The translations under genes were made by a program, and so were the position numbers. Below the pieces are notes generated by a model. It did not search any database. It had not been told where the DNA came from and saw only the letters and a list, made by a program, of their open reading frames with translations. DNA of 23,872 nucleotides, from positions 1 through 23,872 of the forward strand of contig DATILL010000107.1 of assembly GCA_035476575.1 (NCBI GenBank), read 5' to 3'. This stretch comes from DATILL01 sp035476575. Lineage in GTDB: Bacteria; Actinomycetota; Actinomycetes; Mycobacteriales; JACQDL01. Positions within the stretch are counted from its first letter, which is position 1. Each line of letters begins with the position of its first letter. Of the stretch, positions 15,964 through 23,872 are shown in pieces.

Positions 15964-18942
15964 GTGAAGGAGCGACGAGACCGCGTCCCCTTTGTTGGAC
16001 GCGATCGTGAGCTGGAACGAGGCAGGGCAGCGCTGGCGCGGGCCAGCCGCGGCCAGCCGGGCGTGCTGCTGGTCTCCGGAGAGGCCGGCGTAGGAAAGAG
16101 CCGGCTCGCGGGAGAGCTGCGGCGCGACGCGGCCTCGGCCGGCTGGTACAGCTTCGTGGGTCGGTGCGTGGAGATGGTCGTCGGCGACCTGCCCTACGGT
16201 CCGGTGGCCGAAGGGCTCCGCAGCCTGCGCGAGGAGGCCATGCTGCCGCCAGCGCTGGGCGAGATACTGGGGACCAACGCGGACATCCAGGAGCTGTTCG
16301 CGACCGACCCGACGAGCCTGGGCAAGGACCTGGCCCGCCGCCGGACCTTCGAGTCCGTGCTCGGCCTCGTGGCCCGGGCGAGCGGGGAACAGCCGTTGCT
16401 GATCGTGCTCGAAGACCTGCACTGGGCCGACAGCTCCACCCTTGCCCTGCTGCGGTTCGTCGCCCACAACCTCCGCCGGCACCGGGTCCTCGTCGTAGCG
16501 ACCTGCCGCTCCGAGGGTGACCTCACCTCGCGCCCGCCAGTCGGCCAGGCGCTGGAGGACCTGCTCCGGCTGCGCTCCACCGAGCAGCTCGACCTCGCCC
16601 CGTTCAACCGGGAGGAGCTTGCCCAGCTCGCGGCGCGCCTGCTCGGCCAGCCGCTGGAACCAGAGCTCCTGGACCGGCTGGAGCAACGGTCGGACGGCAA
16701 CGCGTTCCTGGCCGAGGAGCTGCTCAGCTCGCAGGCCCTGCGCGAGGACGCCGACCTGCCGTCCCGCCTGGCCACCATCGTGCGCGTCCGGCTGGCCACC
16801 CTGTCCGCCGACGCGCGGGCCATCGTCCAGGTGGCGGCGACCATCGGCCGAGAGATCCCGGACGAGCTGCTCAGCGAGGTCTGCGGGCTGGACGAGGAGA
16901 CCCTGACGCGAGGGCTGCGGACGGCGGTGAGCGCCGGCACGCTGGTGCCGGGCTCCGGCCGGGGCAGCTACGCGTTCCGGCACTGGCTCGTCAAGGAGGT
17001 CGTGTACCGCGACCTGCTGCCGATCGAGCAGCGGCGGCTGCACCGGGTCGTGGCACGGGCATTGTCGCGTGGGCTGGAGACCGCCGCGTTCCCCCCGGTG
17101 GCGGCGGCGGAGGTGGCCGCGCACTGGTCGGCCGCCCACGACCTGCCCCAGGCGCTGGCGGCCGCGGTGCACGCCGGCGGGCTGGCGGTGGGGGTGAACG
17201 CCTTCGCCGAGGCCGACGGCCAGCTCGAGCGGGCGCTGGCGCTGTGGGGCCGCGTGGCGGAGCACGACCGGCTGGCCGGGCTGGAGCTGGCCGACCTGCT
17301 TCAGCAGGCCGCGGAGGCCGCCCGCTGGGCTGGCCGGCACGGCCGGGCCGTCGATCTGGCGAACAGGGCTCGCCGCGAGCTGTCGGAGGCCGAGCCGGCG
17401 CGGGTCGCGGTGCTGCTGGAGAAGCTGGGCCGGTACCAGTGGGAGGCCGGCGACTCACAGGCGTCCCTGGATGCCTACGAGGAGGCGCGGCGCCTGCTGC
17501 CCGCGGGTGAGCGGCGCCTCGCCGACGCCCGCATCCTGGCCGGGCAGGCGCACATGCTCATGCTGCGGGGCCGGTTCCAGGAGTCGCGGACGGTGGCGGA
17601 GGAGGCGATCGAGCTCGCCCAGGAGCTCGGCGCGAAGGCTGAGGAGAGCCACGCCCTGTGCACGCTGGGCACCGACCTGGGCATGCTGGGCGACCCGGTG
17701 GCAGCGGAGCGGGCGCTGCGGAAGGCGTGGGCGCTGGCCAAGGAGATCGGCAGTATCGAGGACGTCAGCCGGGCGATCACCAACCTGGCCGACACGCTTG
17801 ACTTCAGCGGAAAGCTGGAAGAGGCGGCGGAGGTCGCCCTGGAAGGCTTCGAGATGACGGTGCGGTACGGCGTCGAGTTCAACGCCGGCGGGGTGATGCT
17901 GGGCAACGCGGTGTCCGCGCTGCGGCGCCTGGGGCGCTGGGACGAGGCCGAGCGGCACGCCGCCCGGCTGACCGACCGGGCGCCCGACGGCATCATCGCG
18001 CCGATACAGATTGCCCTCGCCAACATCTGCCTGGCTCGGGGCGACCTCGCCGTCGCCCGTGACCACGCGGCGACGGCGGAACGGCTGTGCCTGCGGAACA
18101 CCGACCCGCAGTACTGCGGTCCGCTGCACACGCTGCGTGCCGAGCTGGCGTTGGCACACGGTGACCTGGACGCGGCTCTCCAAGCCGTCGACGACGGGCT
18201 GGCCGCGCTGGCGGGAAGCGAGGAGGAGTACCTGGTCGTCAAGCTCTGCGCGGTGGCGCTGCGCGGCATCGCGGACCGCAGAGCCCGACGATCGGCCCCG
18301 GGCACCGAGCTCAAGCCGGGCGAACTCCTCGACCTGGCCGAGCATGGCGTCGCCGCGCTCGCGGCACGGGGGACGCCGTTCCCGGAGGCCGAGGCTGACC
18401 TCGCGAGCGCCCAGGCGGAGGCCGCCCGGTACCGGGGCGAGCTGGTGCCGGAAGCATGGCGGGAGGTCGCACGGCGATTTGACGCGCTCAACCAGCCGTT
18501 CCCGGCCGCGTACGCCCAGTTCCGGCTCGCCGAGGCCCTCGCCGACCTGCACAAGCGACCCCAGGCGGCCAAGGCGGCCGGGACGGCCCGCGACCTGGCG
18601 ACCCGGCTGGGCGCGGCGGGGCTGGTCCGCGACATCGACGCCCTCGTCACCCAGGCCCGGCTCCACCTGCCCGACCAGCCCACCAAGCCAGCCAGTGCCG
18701 CCGACCCGCTCGCGGCCTATAAGCTCACCCCCCGGGAGCGGCAGATTGTCGAGCTGCTCGTCGAGGGCATGACCAACCAGCAGATCGCCAGCCGTCTGCC
18801 CCATCCCGAGGACAGAGTGGTCAGCGAGAAGACGGTCAGCGTGCACGTCTCCCACATTCTCGCGAAGCTGGGCGTCGAAAATCGCACCCAGGCCATGCGT
18901 CTGCTCCACCAGCTCGGCATCGACCCGAGCACCAGCCGCTGA
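15964..18942 (+). CDS. Large AAA-type ATPase/LuxR-family transcriptional regulator
   Basis: 992 residues from GTG 15964 (leaderless; see the promoter entry). The N-terminal FVGRDREL motif and AAA/STAND ATPase have Walker A GEAGVGKS (39-46) and Walker B LLIVLEDLHWAD (145-156), both intact. A long helical TPR-like middle (about 400-900) follows, then a C-terminal LuxR helix-turn-helix (about 919-983) reading LTPRERQIVELL ... SEKTVSVHVSHILAKLG. The HTH carries an insertion of about six residues (within PHPEDRVV, 946-953) just before the recognition helix. Proteins of this build sense a ligand or partner through the ATPase/TPR part and activate promoters. It follows the protease-kinase operon in the same direction and may regulate it, or respond to it. 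Converges with the peroxidase gene 21 bp away. Confidence 0.93.
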   Translation: MKERRDRVPFVGRDRELERGRAALARASRGQPGVLLVSGEAGVGKSRLAGELRRDAASAGWYSFVGRCVEMVVGDLPYGPVAEGLRSLREEAMLPPALGEILGTNADIQELFATDPTSLGKDLARRRTFESVLGLVARASGEQPLLIVLEDLHWADSSTLALLRFVAHNLRRHRVLVVATCRSEGDLTSRPPVGQALEDLLRLRSTEQLDLAPFNREELAQLAARLLGQPLEPELLDRLEQRSDGNAFLAEELLSSQALREDADLPSRLATIVRVRLATLSADARAIVQVAATIGREIPDELLSEVCGLDEETLTRGLRTAVSAGTLVPGSGRGSYAFRHWLVKEVVYRDLLPIEQRRLHRVVARALSRGLETAAFPPVAAAEVAAHWSAAHDLPQALAAAVHAGGLAVGVNAFAEADGQLERALALWGRVAEHDRLAGLELADLLQQAAEAARWAGRHGRAVDLANRARRELSEAEPARVAVLLEKLGRYQWEAGDSQASLDAYEEARRLLPAGERRLADARILAGQAHMLMLRGRFQESRTVAEEAIELAQELGAKAEESHALCTLGTDLGMLGDPVAAERALRKAWALAKEIGSIEDVSRAITNLADTLDFSGKLEEAAEVALEGFEMTVRYGVEFNAGGVMLGNAVSALRRLGRWDEAERHAARLTDRAPDGIIAPIQIALANICLARGDLAVARDHAATAERLCLRNTDPQYCGPLHTLRAELALAHGDLDAALQAVDDGLAALAGSEEEYLVVKLCAVALRGIADRRARRSAPGTELKPGELLDLAEHGVAALAARGTPFPEAEADLASAQAEAARYRGELVPEAWREVARRFDALNQPFPAAYAQFRLAEALADLHKRPQAAKAAGTARDLATRLGAAGLVRDIDALVTQARLHLPDQPTKPASAADPLAAYKLTPRERQIVELLVEGMTNQQIASRLPHPEDRVVSEKTVSVHVSHILAKLGVENRTQAMRLLHQLGIDPSTSR

Positions 18943-18963
18943 CCCGGCGCACGACCTCTCGGC

Positions 18964-20151
18964 TCACCCGGCGCCAACGGCCGGCTCGATCGCGTCCAGG
19001 CCCGGGCATCCGGCCGGGGCACTGGCCGCCGGGGCACGGGGAGGGAGCGCGAACATGCCCGCGGCGTAGACCTCAAGAAGGTCGGTGAACTCGCCGTCCG
19101 GGCCGCCGAAGGGGCTCCGACCGAACCAGCCCGGCCCAGTGAGGATCCTGGCCAGCCGGGTCGGGGACGACTGGAAGCTGACGAAGTTCAGCCCGGTCCG
19201 CAGGACCTCGGGGCCCGCCACCGGTTCGAGGTAGTCGTACCCCTGGCGGAGGATGCGCTCGGTCAGGTGGCGGCGGGCCCGGTGGACATGGCTCTGGCCC
19301 AGCCCGGACGGCTCGTCTGCGCAGACCGGCCGCGGGTCGCGCGCCTCCTCGTTTCCGGCGGCGAAGACGTCCCCCGGGGCAGGCAGGTGCGCCGGGCGGT
19401 AGCCATCGGGCGCGGCCGGGTCGACCTCGAGCGGGGCGCCAGTCTCCCGGTGCCGGCCGACCACGAGCTCCTGCTGGGCTGGCTCGATGGCGTCCCAGCG
19501 CTCCAGCCGGACCCCTACCCGGAGGAAGGCGAGGTAGGTGCCGCCCCGGAGCCACGCCGGCGTGCTGCCATCGGGCACCCGCAGCAGGTCCAGCCGGTCC
19601 GAGAGCTCGGGGTTCGAGACTCCGTCGTGAAAACCGATCCAGCCCCGCCGGTCCCGGCGCCGGAACCCGGGATAGACCGCCGTGGGGCACAGCGCGCCGT
19701 CCTGGCGGACGCTCCGGCACACCTCGACCAGCGCCCGGCTCACCGCCGCCTCGCTCGCGGCGGTGAGCTGGACGACGACGTCGCAGTCGGCGGGGTTGCG
19801 CCGCACCTCGCCGGCCCACCTGAGGGTGGCGCCGGGCAGCACCGGCCGGCCCCGGCCGCCGGGCGCCGGGAACCGCGTCGCGACCAGCTCGGCCGGCGCC
19901 CCGTCCGCCGTGTCAACCAGCAGCTTCGGACCGAAGCCGACCAGGACGGCGAGGCCCTCCGGGTCCACCGGCTCGCTGAGGTTGGGGAGGACGCCGTCCT
20001 GCAGGCCTGCGCACGACGACCAGAGCCGGCTCAGCCCGGCCCGTACCGCCGGCAGGTCCGCACCGGTCGTCCGGTCAAGGCAGAGCAGCGCGAACGACCC
20101 TCCCGGCCGACCCTCCCGGGAGACCGCGATCCCGTCCTGGAGGCTGCTCAC
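18964..20151 (-). CDS. DyP-type heme peroxidase
   Basis: 395 residues. The GTG start at 20151 overlaps the upstream gene's stop (GTGA) and has AAGGAG seven bases upstream; a longer open frame to 20283 lies inside that gene and is rejected. Dye-decolorizing peroxidases use hydrogen peroxide to oxidise bulky substrates. The family's GxxDG motif is present as GFHDG (173-177, catalytic Asp176), and His288 in SHVHRARR is the likely proximal heme ligand. GLNFVSFQSSP (320-330) matches the family's C-terminal core. There is no Tat signal, so it is probably cytoplasmic or carried by a partner. No encapsulin gene is nearby. The coupled upstream gene of unknown function is the likely partner. The physiological substrate is unknown. 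Confidence 0.92.
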   Translation of the reverse strand: MSSLQDGIAVSREGRPGGSFALLCLDRTTGADLPAVRAGLSRLWSSCAGLQDGVLPNLSEPVDPEGLAVLVGFGPKLLVDTADGAPAELVATRFPAPGGRGRPVLPGATLRWAGEVRRNPADCDVVVQLTAASEAAVSRALVEVCRSVRQDGALCPTAVYPGFRRRDRRGWIGFHDGVSNPELSDRLDLLRVPDGSTPAWLRGGTYLAFLRVGVRLERWDAIEPAQQELVVGRHRETGAPLEVDPAAPDGYRPAHLPAPGDVFAAGNEEARDPRPVCADEPSGLGQSHVHRARRHLTERILRQGYDYLEPVAGPEVLRTGLNFVSFQSSPTRLARILTGPGWFGRSPFGGPDGEFTDLLEVYAAGMFALPPRAPAASAPAGCPGLDAIEPAVGAG

Positions 20152-21470
20152 GGCGTGCTCCTTCGCCGCGTCCGGGGCGATGGCGACGCGCTCCGTGGCT
20201 GGGCACCGCCCGGCGCGGGCTGGCGTGACCGGTCCAGCGCGGCGGCCAGCTTGACGCACTCGCGGCAGCCGGCGCGGTTGCACGAGATGAGCTGGCTCTC
20301 TGGGTGGACCAGCTCAGGCTCGGCGTCGGTGGTCCCGGGCGGGCTGACCGCCAGCACGACGCCGACCGACAGCAGCTCGAGCAGTTGGTAGCCGCCCGTG
20401 AGCCGCTCCACGTCCCCGGCCGGGTCGCGCACCCCGATGTCGCCCAGTGTCTCCGGCTCGTCGTCGCCCGGGCCTACCACGAGCCGCTGGAACATGCCGT
20501 CCGCGGCCGGCCGGCTCCACCGTACCCACCGGCCGCGGACGCCCCGGGGGAAGACCAGCCGGTCGGCCGCGAAGTCCGCCCTGCGCATCACGACGGCAAG
20601 CGGGTCGACCGCAACGGTCCGGTTGCTCCAGCACGCACGCTGCACCGCGCGGGCGACGGCCGGGTCCGCGTGGGTGCAGTAAAGCCGGCGGATGTCGGCC
20701 TGGTCCTCCGGATGGTCCCGGTAGTAGGGGTTGTCCAGGAAGAGCCAGGGCAGCGGCGCGGCGACCAGCCGGCCACCGGCTGACCGGGCGAAGCGCCGGG
20801 CGGCGAGCAACATGATGAAGTACAGGTCGTCGAGCCCGTTGATCGGCACGGACATGAACAGCGTGTGGTCGCGGTTCAGCCTGCCCTGGGGAGCGACCCG
20901 GGGGTTCCCGACCTCGGATCCGGCCACCTCCGCCTGGAATGCCTCGCCGCGCAACTTTGGGTCCGTCACCTGGACGGGGTCAAGGGCGCCGTAAAGGTCC
21001 TGGTACGACATTTCGTCGACATTCCGGCGCAACGTTCGGGCCGCCTCGGCGCGCAGCCGCTCGGGCGCGTGCTGAGCTAGGCACATCCACCATTCGCGCA
21101 GCTCCGTGGTGATCTCGACTCGCTTTGGCCGGCCTCGCTCGTCCAGCACGATCGCGTACTCGCAGTACTCGATGTGGTGTTCGCGACCGCCGCGGAGGAA
21201 AAGCTGAGGTCGCTGGTCGTTGGCCTCGCCCGGCGCCCAGTCGCAGAGCTGCCGGGCGCCGTCCCGGCCGAGGCAGTCCACGAGCTGCCGGGGAACCGGC
21301 GACCAGGCGACCGGCACCCGTACGGGAGACAGCACATCAGCCGGGTCGAGCCGGAGAAACCGCAGGCCGGACGAGTCCTGGTGGAAATCCTCGGACACGA
21401 CCTCGGCCAGCAGGTCCTGCTGCGTCCTCCTCCATTCAGCAGGCACGATGTCTGGTGACGAACGAGACAT
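20148..21470 (-). CDS. Unknown protein translationally coupled to DyP peroxidase
   Basis: 440 residues from ATG 21470; codon bias is strong throughout, so this is a real gene. I do not recognise the family. Visible features: a His/Glu/Tyr-rich stretch REHHIEYCEYAIVLDERG (96-113), LNRDHTLFMSVPINGLDDLYF (198-218), a Pro/Tyr-rich segment LDNPYYRDHPEDQADIR (245-261), and a C-terminal Cys cluster CNRAGCREC (Cys397, 402, 405) that might bind metal. The last 25 residues are a basic Ser/Pro/Arg tail. There is no signal peptide or transmembrane helix. Its stop is fused to the peroxidase start, suggesting that the two proteins act together, perhaps as substrate carrier, electron donor or heme-handling partner. 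That is inference from coupling only. Confidence 0.82.
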   Translation of the reverse strand: MSRSSPDIVPAEWRRTQQDLLAEVVSEDFHQDSSGLRFLRLDPADVLSPVRVPVAWSPVPRQLVDCLGRDGARQLCDWAPGEANDQRPQLFLRGGREHHIEYCEYAIVLDERGRPKRVEITTELREWWMCLAQHAPERLRAEAARTLRRNVDEMSYQDLYGALDPVQVTDPKLRGEAFQAEVAGSEVGNPRVAPQGRLNRDHTLFMSVPINGLDDLYFIMLLAARRFARSAGGRLVAAPLPWLFLDNPYYRDHPEDQADIRRLYCTHADPAVARAVQRACWSNRTVAVDPLAVVMRRADFAADRLVFPRGVRGRWVRWSRPAADGMFQRLVVGPGDDEPETLGDIGVRDPAGDVERLTGGYQLLELLSVGVVLAVSPPGTTDAEPELVHPESQLISCNRAGCRECVKLAAALDRSRQPAPGGAQPRSASPSPRTRRRSTP

Positions 21471-21714
21471 TTACGGCACTCCCTTCCGGCCGGCGGACTC
21501 ATGGTGGGCGCCTGGCGGGTACGGGTCAACCGGACTAAGGGCGACAGCCGGCGGCCTAAGGGATCCGACCGATCCGGATAAGCGGTTACCCGATGTGCCG
21601 GGCCGGCCAGCCGGTCGAACCTGGTGGTACGCGCCGGGGCAGACCCCATTCCCCCCTCGTCCCGGACCGCCGGCACTCCCGCACCTGCCCTACCCCCGTA
21701 GAAAGGCCCCCATC
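21471..21714. promoter_or_regulatory. Divergent region between unknown/DyP operon and papain-like gene
   Basis: This 244-bp gap lies between two diverging genes and must hold both promoters. The plus strand is open in frame from ATG 21448, but third-position bias is weak and the translation is a Pro/Trp-rich string, so I treat it as non-coding. GATCC occurs twice close together (21561-21576). I could not pick confident -35/-10 pairs. Confidence 0.4.
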
Positions 21715-22467
21715 ATGGATCGGCTGTTCGGCCAACTCGGCAAACGACCGCCAGAGGCTGACGAACGCACCCTCAGGCTCGCAACCTACCTCCCAGCGGA
21801 GCTGCCACCGGCCCCCACCACCGTCCGCTGGGACGAGACCGTCGCGGACTGGCAGACGCTCGGCAACGACAAGTTCGGGAACTGCGTCCCGGTCGCCGCG
21901 CTCCACCTGGTCCAGAACTGGACGGCGCACACCGGAGCGCAGTTCGTCCCCACCGACGAGCAGGCCATCGGGGCCTACCACCAGCTCAACCCCGGGTGGA
22001 ACGGCGCCCAGGACGAGAGCGACACCGGCGTGTCCATGCTCAGCGCGCTGAAGGAATGGCGCCGGGCCGGCTTCGCCGGCCACCAGCTTTCCGCCTTCGT
22101 GTCCTGCGAGCCCACCGACGCCGGGGACGTCAAGCAGGCGATATCGCGTTTCGGCGGCGTCTATGCCGGCCTCGACCTACCGCGCAGCAGCAAGAACCAG
22201 GAGGTGTGGTCGGTGCCGCCGGGTGGGCCCACCGGAGACGGGGCGAAGGGCTCCCTCGGTGGCCACTGCGTCCCCGTGCTGGCCTACACCAACCGGACGC
22301 TGACCTGCGTGTCATGGGGCCAGTTGATCCACATTACCTGGGACTTCTTCACGACCTACTGCGACGAGGCCTACGCGGTGCTCAGCCCGGACTGGACCGG
22401 CCAGGGCAACGTCGCGCCGAACGGCTTCAAGCTCGACGAGCTCACCCGTGACCTTGCCCTGCTCTGA
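21715..22467 (+). CDS. Possible papain-like (C1/C39-type) cysteine hydrolase or relative
   Basis: 250 residues from ATG 21715, with AAAGG eight bases upstream. An in-frame ATG at 21448 would add 89 residues, but that part lacks coding bias. The layout recalls papain-like enzymes: a Cys at a helix start in NDKFGNCVPVAALHLV (Cys57), a late His in LGGHCVPVLAY (His184) and a following VSWG (199-202), like the papain SWG. The oxyanion Gln expected a few residues before Cys57 is not evident. There is no signal peptide, so the protein would be cytoplasmic. The substrate is unknown. It heads a possible short operon with the small basic protein and the sigma factor. Gene certain; catalytic assignment tentative. 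Confidence 0.75.
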   Translation: MDRLFGQLGKRPPEADERTLRLATYLPAELPPAPTTVRWDETVADWQTLGNDKFGNCVPVAALHLVQNWTAHTGAQFVPTDEQAIGAYHQLNPGWNGAQDESDTGVSMLSALKEWRRAGFAGHQLSAFVSCEPTDAGDVKQAISRFGGVYAGLDLPRSSKNQEVWSVPPGGPTGDGAKGSLGGHCVPVLAYTNRTLTCVSWGQLIHITWDFFTTYCDEAYAVLSPDWTGQGNVAPNGFKLDELTRDLALL

Positions 22468-22553
22468 CTCGAGGGGGTCACGGGCGCGCCGACCGACACC
22501 CCGCATCTCGACACAACCAGGCGACACGCTCCCACGGATGGGGGAACGACGCG

Positions 22554-22760
22554 ATGCGACTTACCGAGGAACACCCGAAGCAACCGGCGCGGACACGCCG
22601 CCCGGGCATCTTCGGACGCCAGCGGCACCGCCGCGGGTCACGACTGGTGCGGGCCTTGGAACGCAACGTCAGATGGGTCAAGGAGGCCCAGGACGCGCCT
22701 CCTCTCTCCGTCCTGACGGATCGGGCCTCGAACAGCGGCGCCGGCGGCCGCCAACCGTAG
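22554..22760 (+). CDS. Possible small basic protein upstream of sigma factor
   Basis: 68 residues, beginning MRLTEEHPKQPARTRRPG, Arg-rich in the first half with a short amphipathic segment (VRALERNVRWVKEAQ). A GGGGGAA about seven bases before ATG 22554 could act as ribosome-binding site. It ends 14 bp before the sigma-factor start. Third-position G/C is lower than in the neighbouring genes, so it is uncertain that this is translated. It is not recognisable as a zinc-binding anti-sigma factor (no Cys or His cluster). Confidence 0.4.
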   Translation: MRLTEEHPKQPARTRRPGIFGRQRHRRGSRLVRALERNVRWVKEAQDAPPLSVLTDRASNSGAGGRQP

Positions 22761-22774
22761 GAACGGAGCGCCGG

Positions 22775-23344
22775 GTGGCCATCACAGCGGCGAGCACAGC
22801 CGAGCTGCTGCGGACGGCGGGTAATGGTGACGCCGCTGCCTGGGCAGAGATCATGCACAGGTACGAGCGGGTCGTCTGGGCGAAGGTGCGCTCGTTTCGG
22901 CTGCAGGACGCCGACGCGTTCGACGCGGTACAGATGACGTGGCTGCGGCTGGCGGAGAATGGTCACCGGCTACGCTCGCCCGACCGCCTGGGTGGATGGC
23001 TGGCCACTACCGCCAGCCGCGAATGCCTCCGTATCCTCCGCCAGCCCAGGCATACCACGTACGGTGTCGAGACGGAGGCGGAAATACTCGTCGACCCCTC
23101 CGCCATCCCTGAGCAGCGGGTCGTCGACGAAGACACCGCACAAATGTTGCGGAGGCTCGTCGCTGAGCTGCCGCCGCACGTCCGGACGCTGCTGCGGGCA
23201 CTTTTCTCCGACGATCCCACGCCCTACGCCGAGCTTGCCCGTGCCACCGGAATCCCCATTGGCAGCATCGGGCCGACCCGCGTCCGAGTGTTGCAGAAGC
23301 TCCGCCGGATGCTCGATGAACGTGGGCTCGGACGAGCGGTCTGA
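22775..23344 (+). CDS. ECF-type RNA polymerase sigma factor
   Basis: 189 residues from GTG 22775, with GGAG six bases upstream; the open frame continues upstream but loses coding bias. The region 2 pattern is RYERVVWAKVRSFRLQDADAFDAVQMTWLRL in its usual place (about 29-60), and region 4 (about 130-180) has PPHVRTLLRAL then YAELARATGIPIGSIGPTRVRVLQKLRRML, the helix-turn-helix that contacts the -35 element. These identify a sigma-70 family protein lacking region 3, i.e. ECF. No anti-sigma factor gene is obvious downstream. Control may come from the small protein just upstream or from the papain-like protein; both ideas are speculative. Confidence 0.92.
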   Translation: MAITAASTAELLRTAGNGDAAAWAEIMHRYERVVWAKVRSFRLQDADAFDAVQMTWLRLAENGHRLRSPDRLGGWLATTASRECLRILRQPRHTTYGVETEAEILVDPSAIPEQRVVDEDTAQMLRRLVAELPPHVRTLLRALFSDDPTPYAELARATGIPIGSIGPTRVRVLQKLRRMLDERGLGRAV

Positions 23345-23479
23345 CCTGAATTCGCGAGTAGCCGGATGAGTTGAACGTCGTATGGTGTAGACGATCTTCG
23401 GGGTGTGGTTGTGAGGACCTCGGTGAGGCCAGCCAGGGCAGCATCGGGCAGCAGGGTGGCGGCGAGCTGGTGCGGCCAG
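23345..23479. other. Non-coding stretch, nothing recognised
   Basis: After the sigma-factor stop I see no gene, clear terminator or repeat. On the minus strand one frame reads QLAATLLPDAALAGLTEVL (around 23413-23472), which may continue the damaged transposase fragment after a deletion or frameshift, but it is too short to assign. Confidence 0.3.
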
Positions 23480-23621
23480 CCGGCCACGTTGTTTGATCGG
23501 CCCTACCGCCGCGTCCAACGCCGCCGCCAACCCCAACCGCTCCACCAGCTCCGTCACCGCCCCCGTTCGGCGTCAACCACGGATCCAGCGCCCCCACCCG
23601 AACACCTGACCCCCCGAACAC
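23480..23621 (-). pseudogene. Frameshifted N-terminal fragment of an IS transposase (IS1380-like)
   Basis: On the minus strand, 23597-23559 encodes VGALDPWLTPNGG. After a one-base frame change, 23557-23480 encodes TELVERLGLAAALDAAVGPIKQRGR. Together these resemble what I remember as the N-terminus of IS1380-group transposases (LTP-G-G ... ELV-RLGL--ALD---GPIK-R). The similarity stops right after this and no catalytic domain follows, so it is a broken, truncated remnant. The family assignment rests on memory of one short motif. Confidence 0.45.
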
Positions 23622-23872
23622 GCCGACCCCGTAAGTTCTTCACCCGGTAGGTGTCCTTCCACCCCCGCGCCACCGCACTACTCGCGGATTAAGGTCAGAC
23701 TCCGATGCGCGCATGGGCGAAGCCTGTAGGAACGATGTAGGGTCGGGAGCTGGCGCGGTGGCGTTGCCTGGCTGTAGGTCACGAAGCCGTGGTGTCCGGG
23801 ACGGTTTCCCGTCTGGTGTTCTTCTTCGTGTCCGTGGTCAGGTTGCTCCGTTTCCAGCTCCCGCCCGTCGAA
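23622..23872. other. Segment with nested inverted repeats (possible structured RNA or mobile-element end)
   Basis: No open frame with coding bias. CGGGAGCTGG (23744-23753) pairs exactly with 23854-23863. Inside it CACGAAG (23780-23786) pairs with CTTCGTG (23824-23830), and between these ACGG/CCGT around 23801-23812 can close a small hairpin. Nested stems like these suggest a structured RNA, possibly the start of a group II intron or another mobile element running off the right edge. I cannot name it. Confidence 0.35.

Noticed and set aside
20152..20283. Longer N-terminus for the DyP peroxidase
   Set aside because: It lies inside the unknown gene in another frame and is Arg/Pro-rich; GTG 20151 is coupled to that gene's stop with AAGGAG upstream.
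1..23872. CRISPR array, tRNA or rRNA genes
   Set aside because: No regularly spaced repeats, no cloverleaf-like sequence and no rRNA signature noticed by eye; a tRNA scan would be decisive.

Overview
The window comes from a very GC-rich, Actinomycetota-type genome. The signs are strong third-position G/C bias, many GTG starts, ATGA/GTGA stop-start overlaps, a PknG-family kinase and a DrrA-type ABC ATPase. I cannot place the genus.

Left part (1-7225, minus strand): a DrrA-like ABC ATPase runs off the left edge. Next is a small unknown gene bracketed by two inverted copies of a ~67-bp palindromic repeat. Then comes a nitrate-assimilation operon, transcribed right to left: assimilatory nitrate reductase (7225->4904), a small conserved partner (4890->4543), siroheme nitrite reductase nirB (4541->1968) and its Rieske subunit nirD (1971->1651). 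It would reduce nitrate to ammonium in the cytoplasm.

Centre (7423-18942, plus strand): this is the most interesting region. Six tightly packed genes encode, in order: a trypsin-like protease fused to a degenerate STAND-like region; a PknG-family Ser/Thr kinase with Zn ribbons and TPR-like C-terminus; a von Willebrand A protein with a C-terminal Zn ribbon; a four-helix membrane protein with two extracytoplasmic domains; an extracellular solute-binding lipoprotein; and a small Trypco1-type (CU044_2847 family) protein. The kinase / four-TM / binding-lipoprotein trio has the same logic as the mycobacterial PknG-GlnX-GlnH nutrient-sensing module. Here the binding protein is of the MalE-like (family 1) type, and protease, vWA and Trypco1 parts are added, which are modules of actinobacterial regulated NTPase/conflict systems. 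No transport permease or transport ATPase accompanies the binding protein, so sensing is more likely than uptake. A large ATPase-LuxR regulator follows in the same direction, apparently from its own leaderless promoter.

Right part (18964-23872): a DyP-type peroxidase and a translationally coupled protein of unknown function lie on the minus strand. Divergent from them on the plus strand are a possible papain-like protein, a possible small basic protein and an ECF-type sigma factor. The last ~500 bp hold a frameshifted fragment resembling the N-terminus of an IS transposase and a segment with nested inverted repeats that may be a structured RNA or part of a mobile element.
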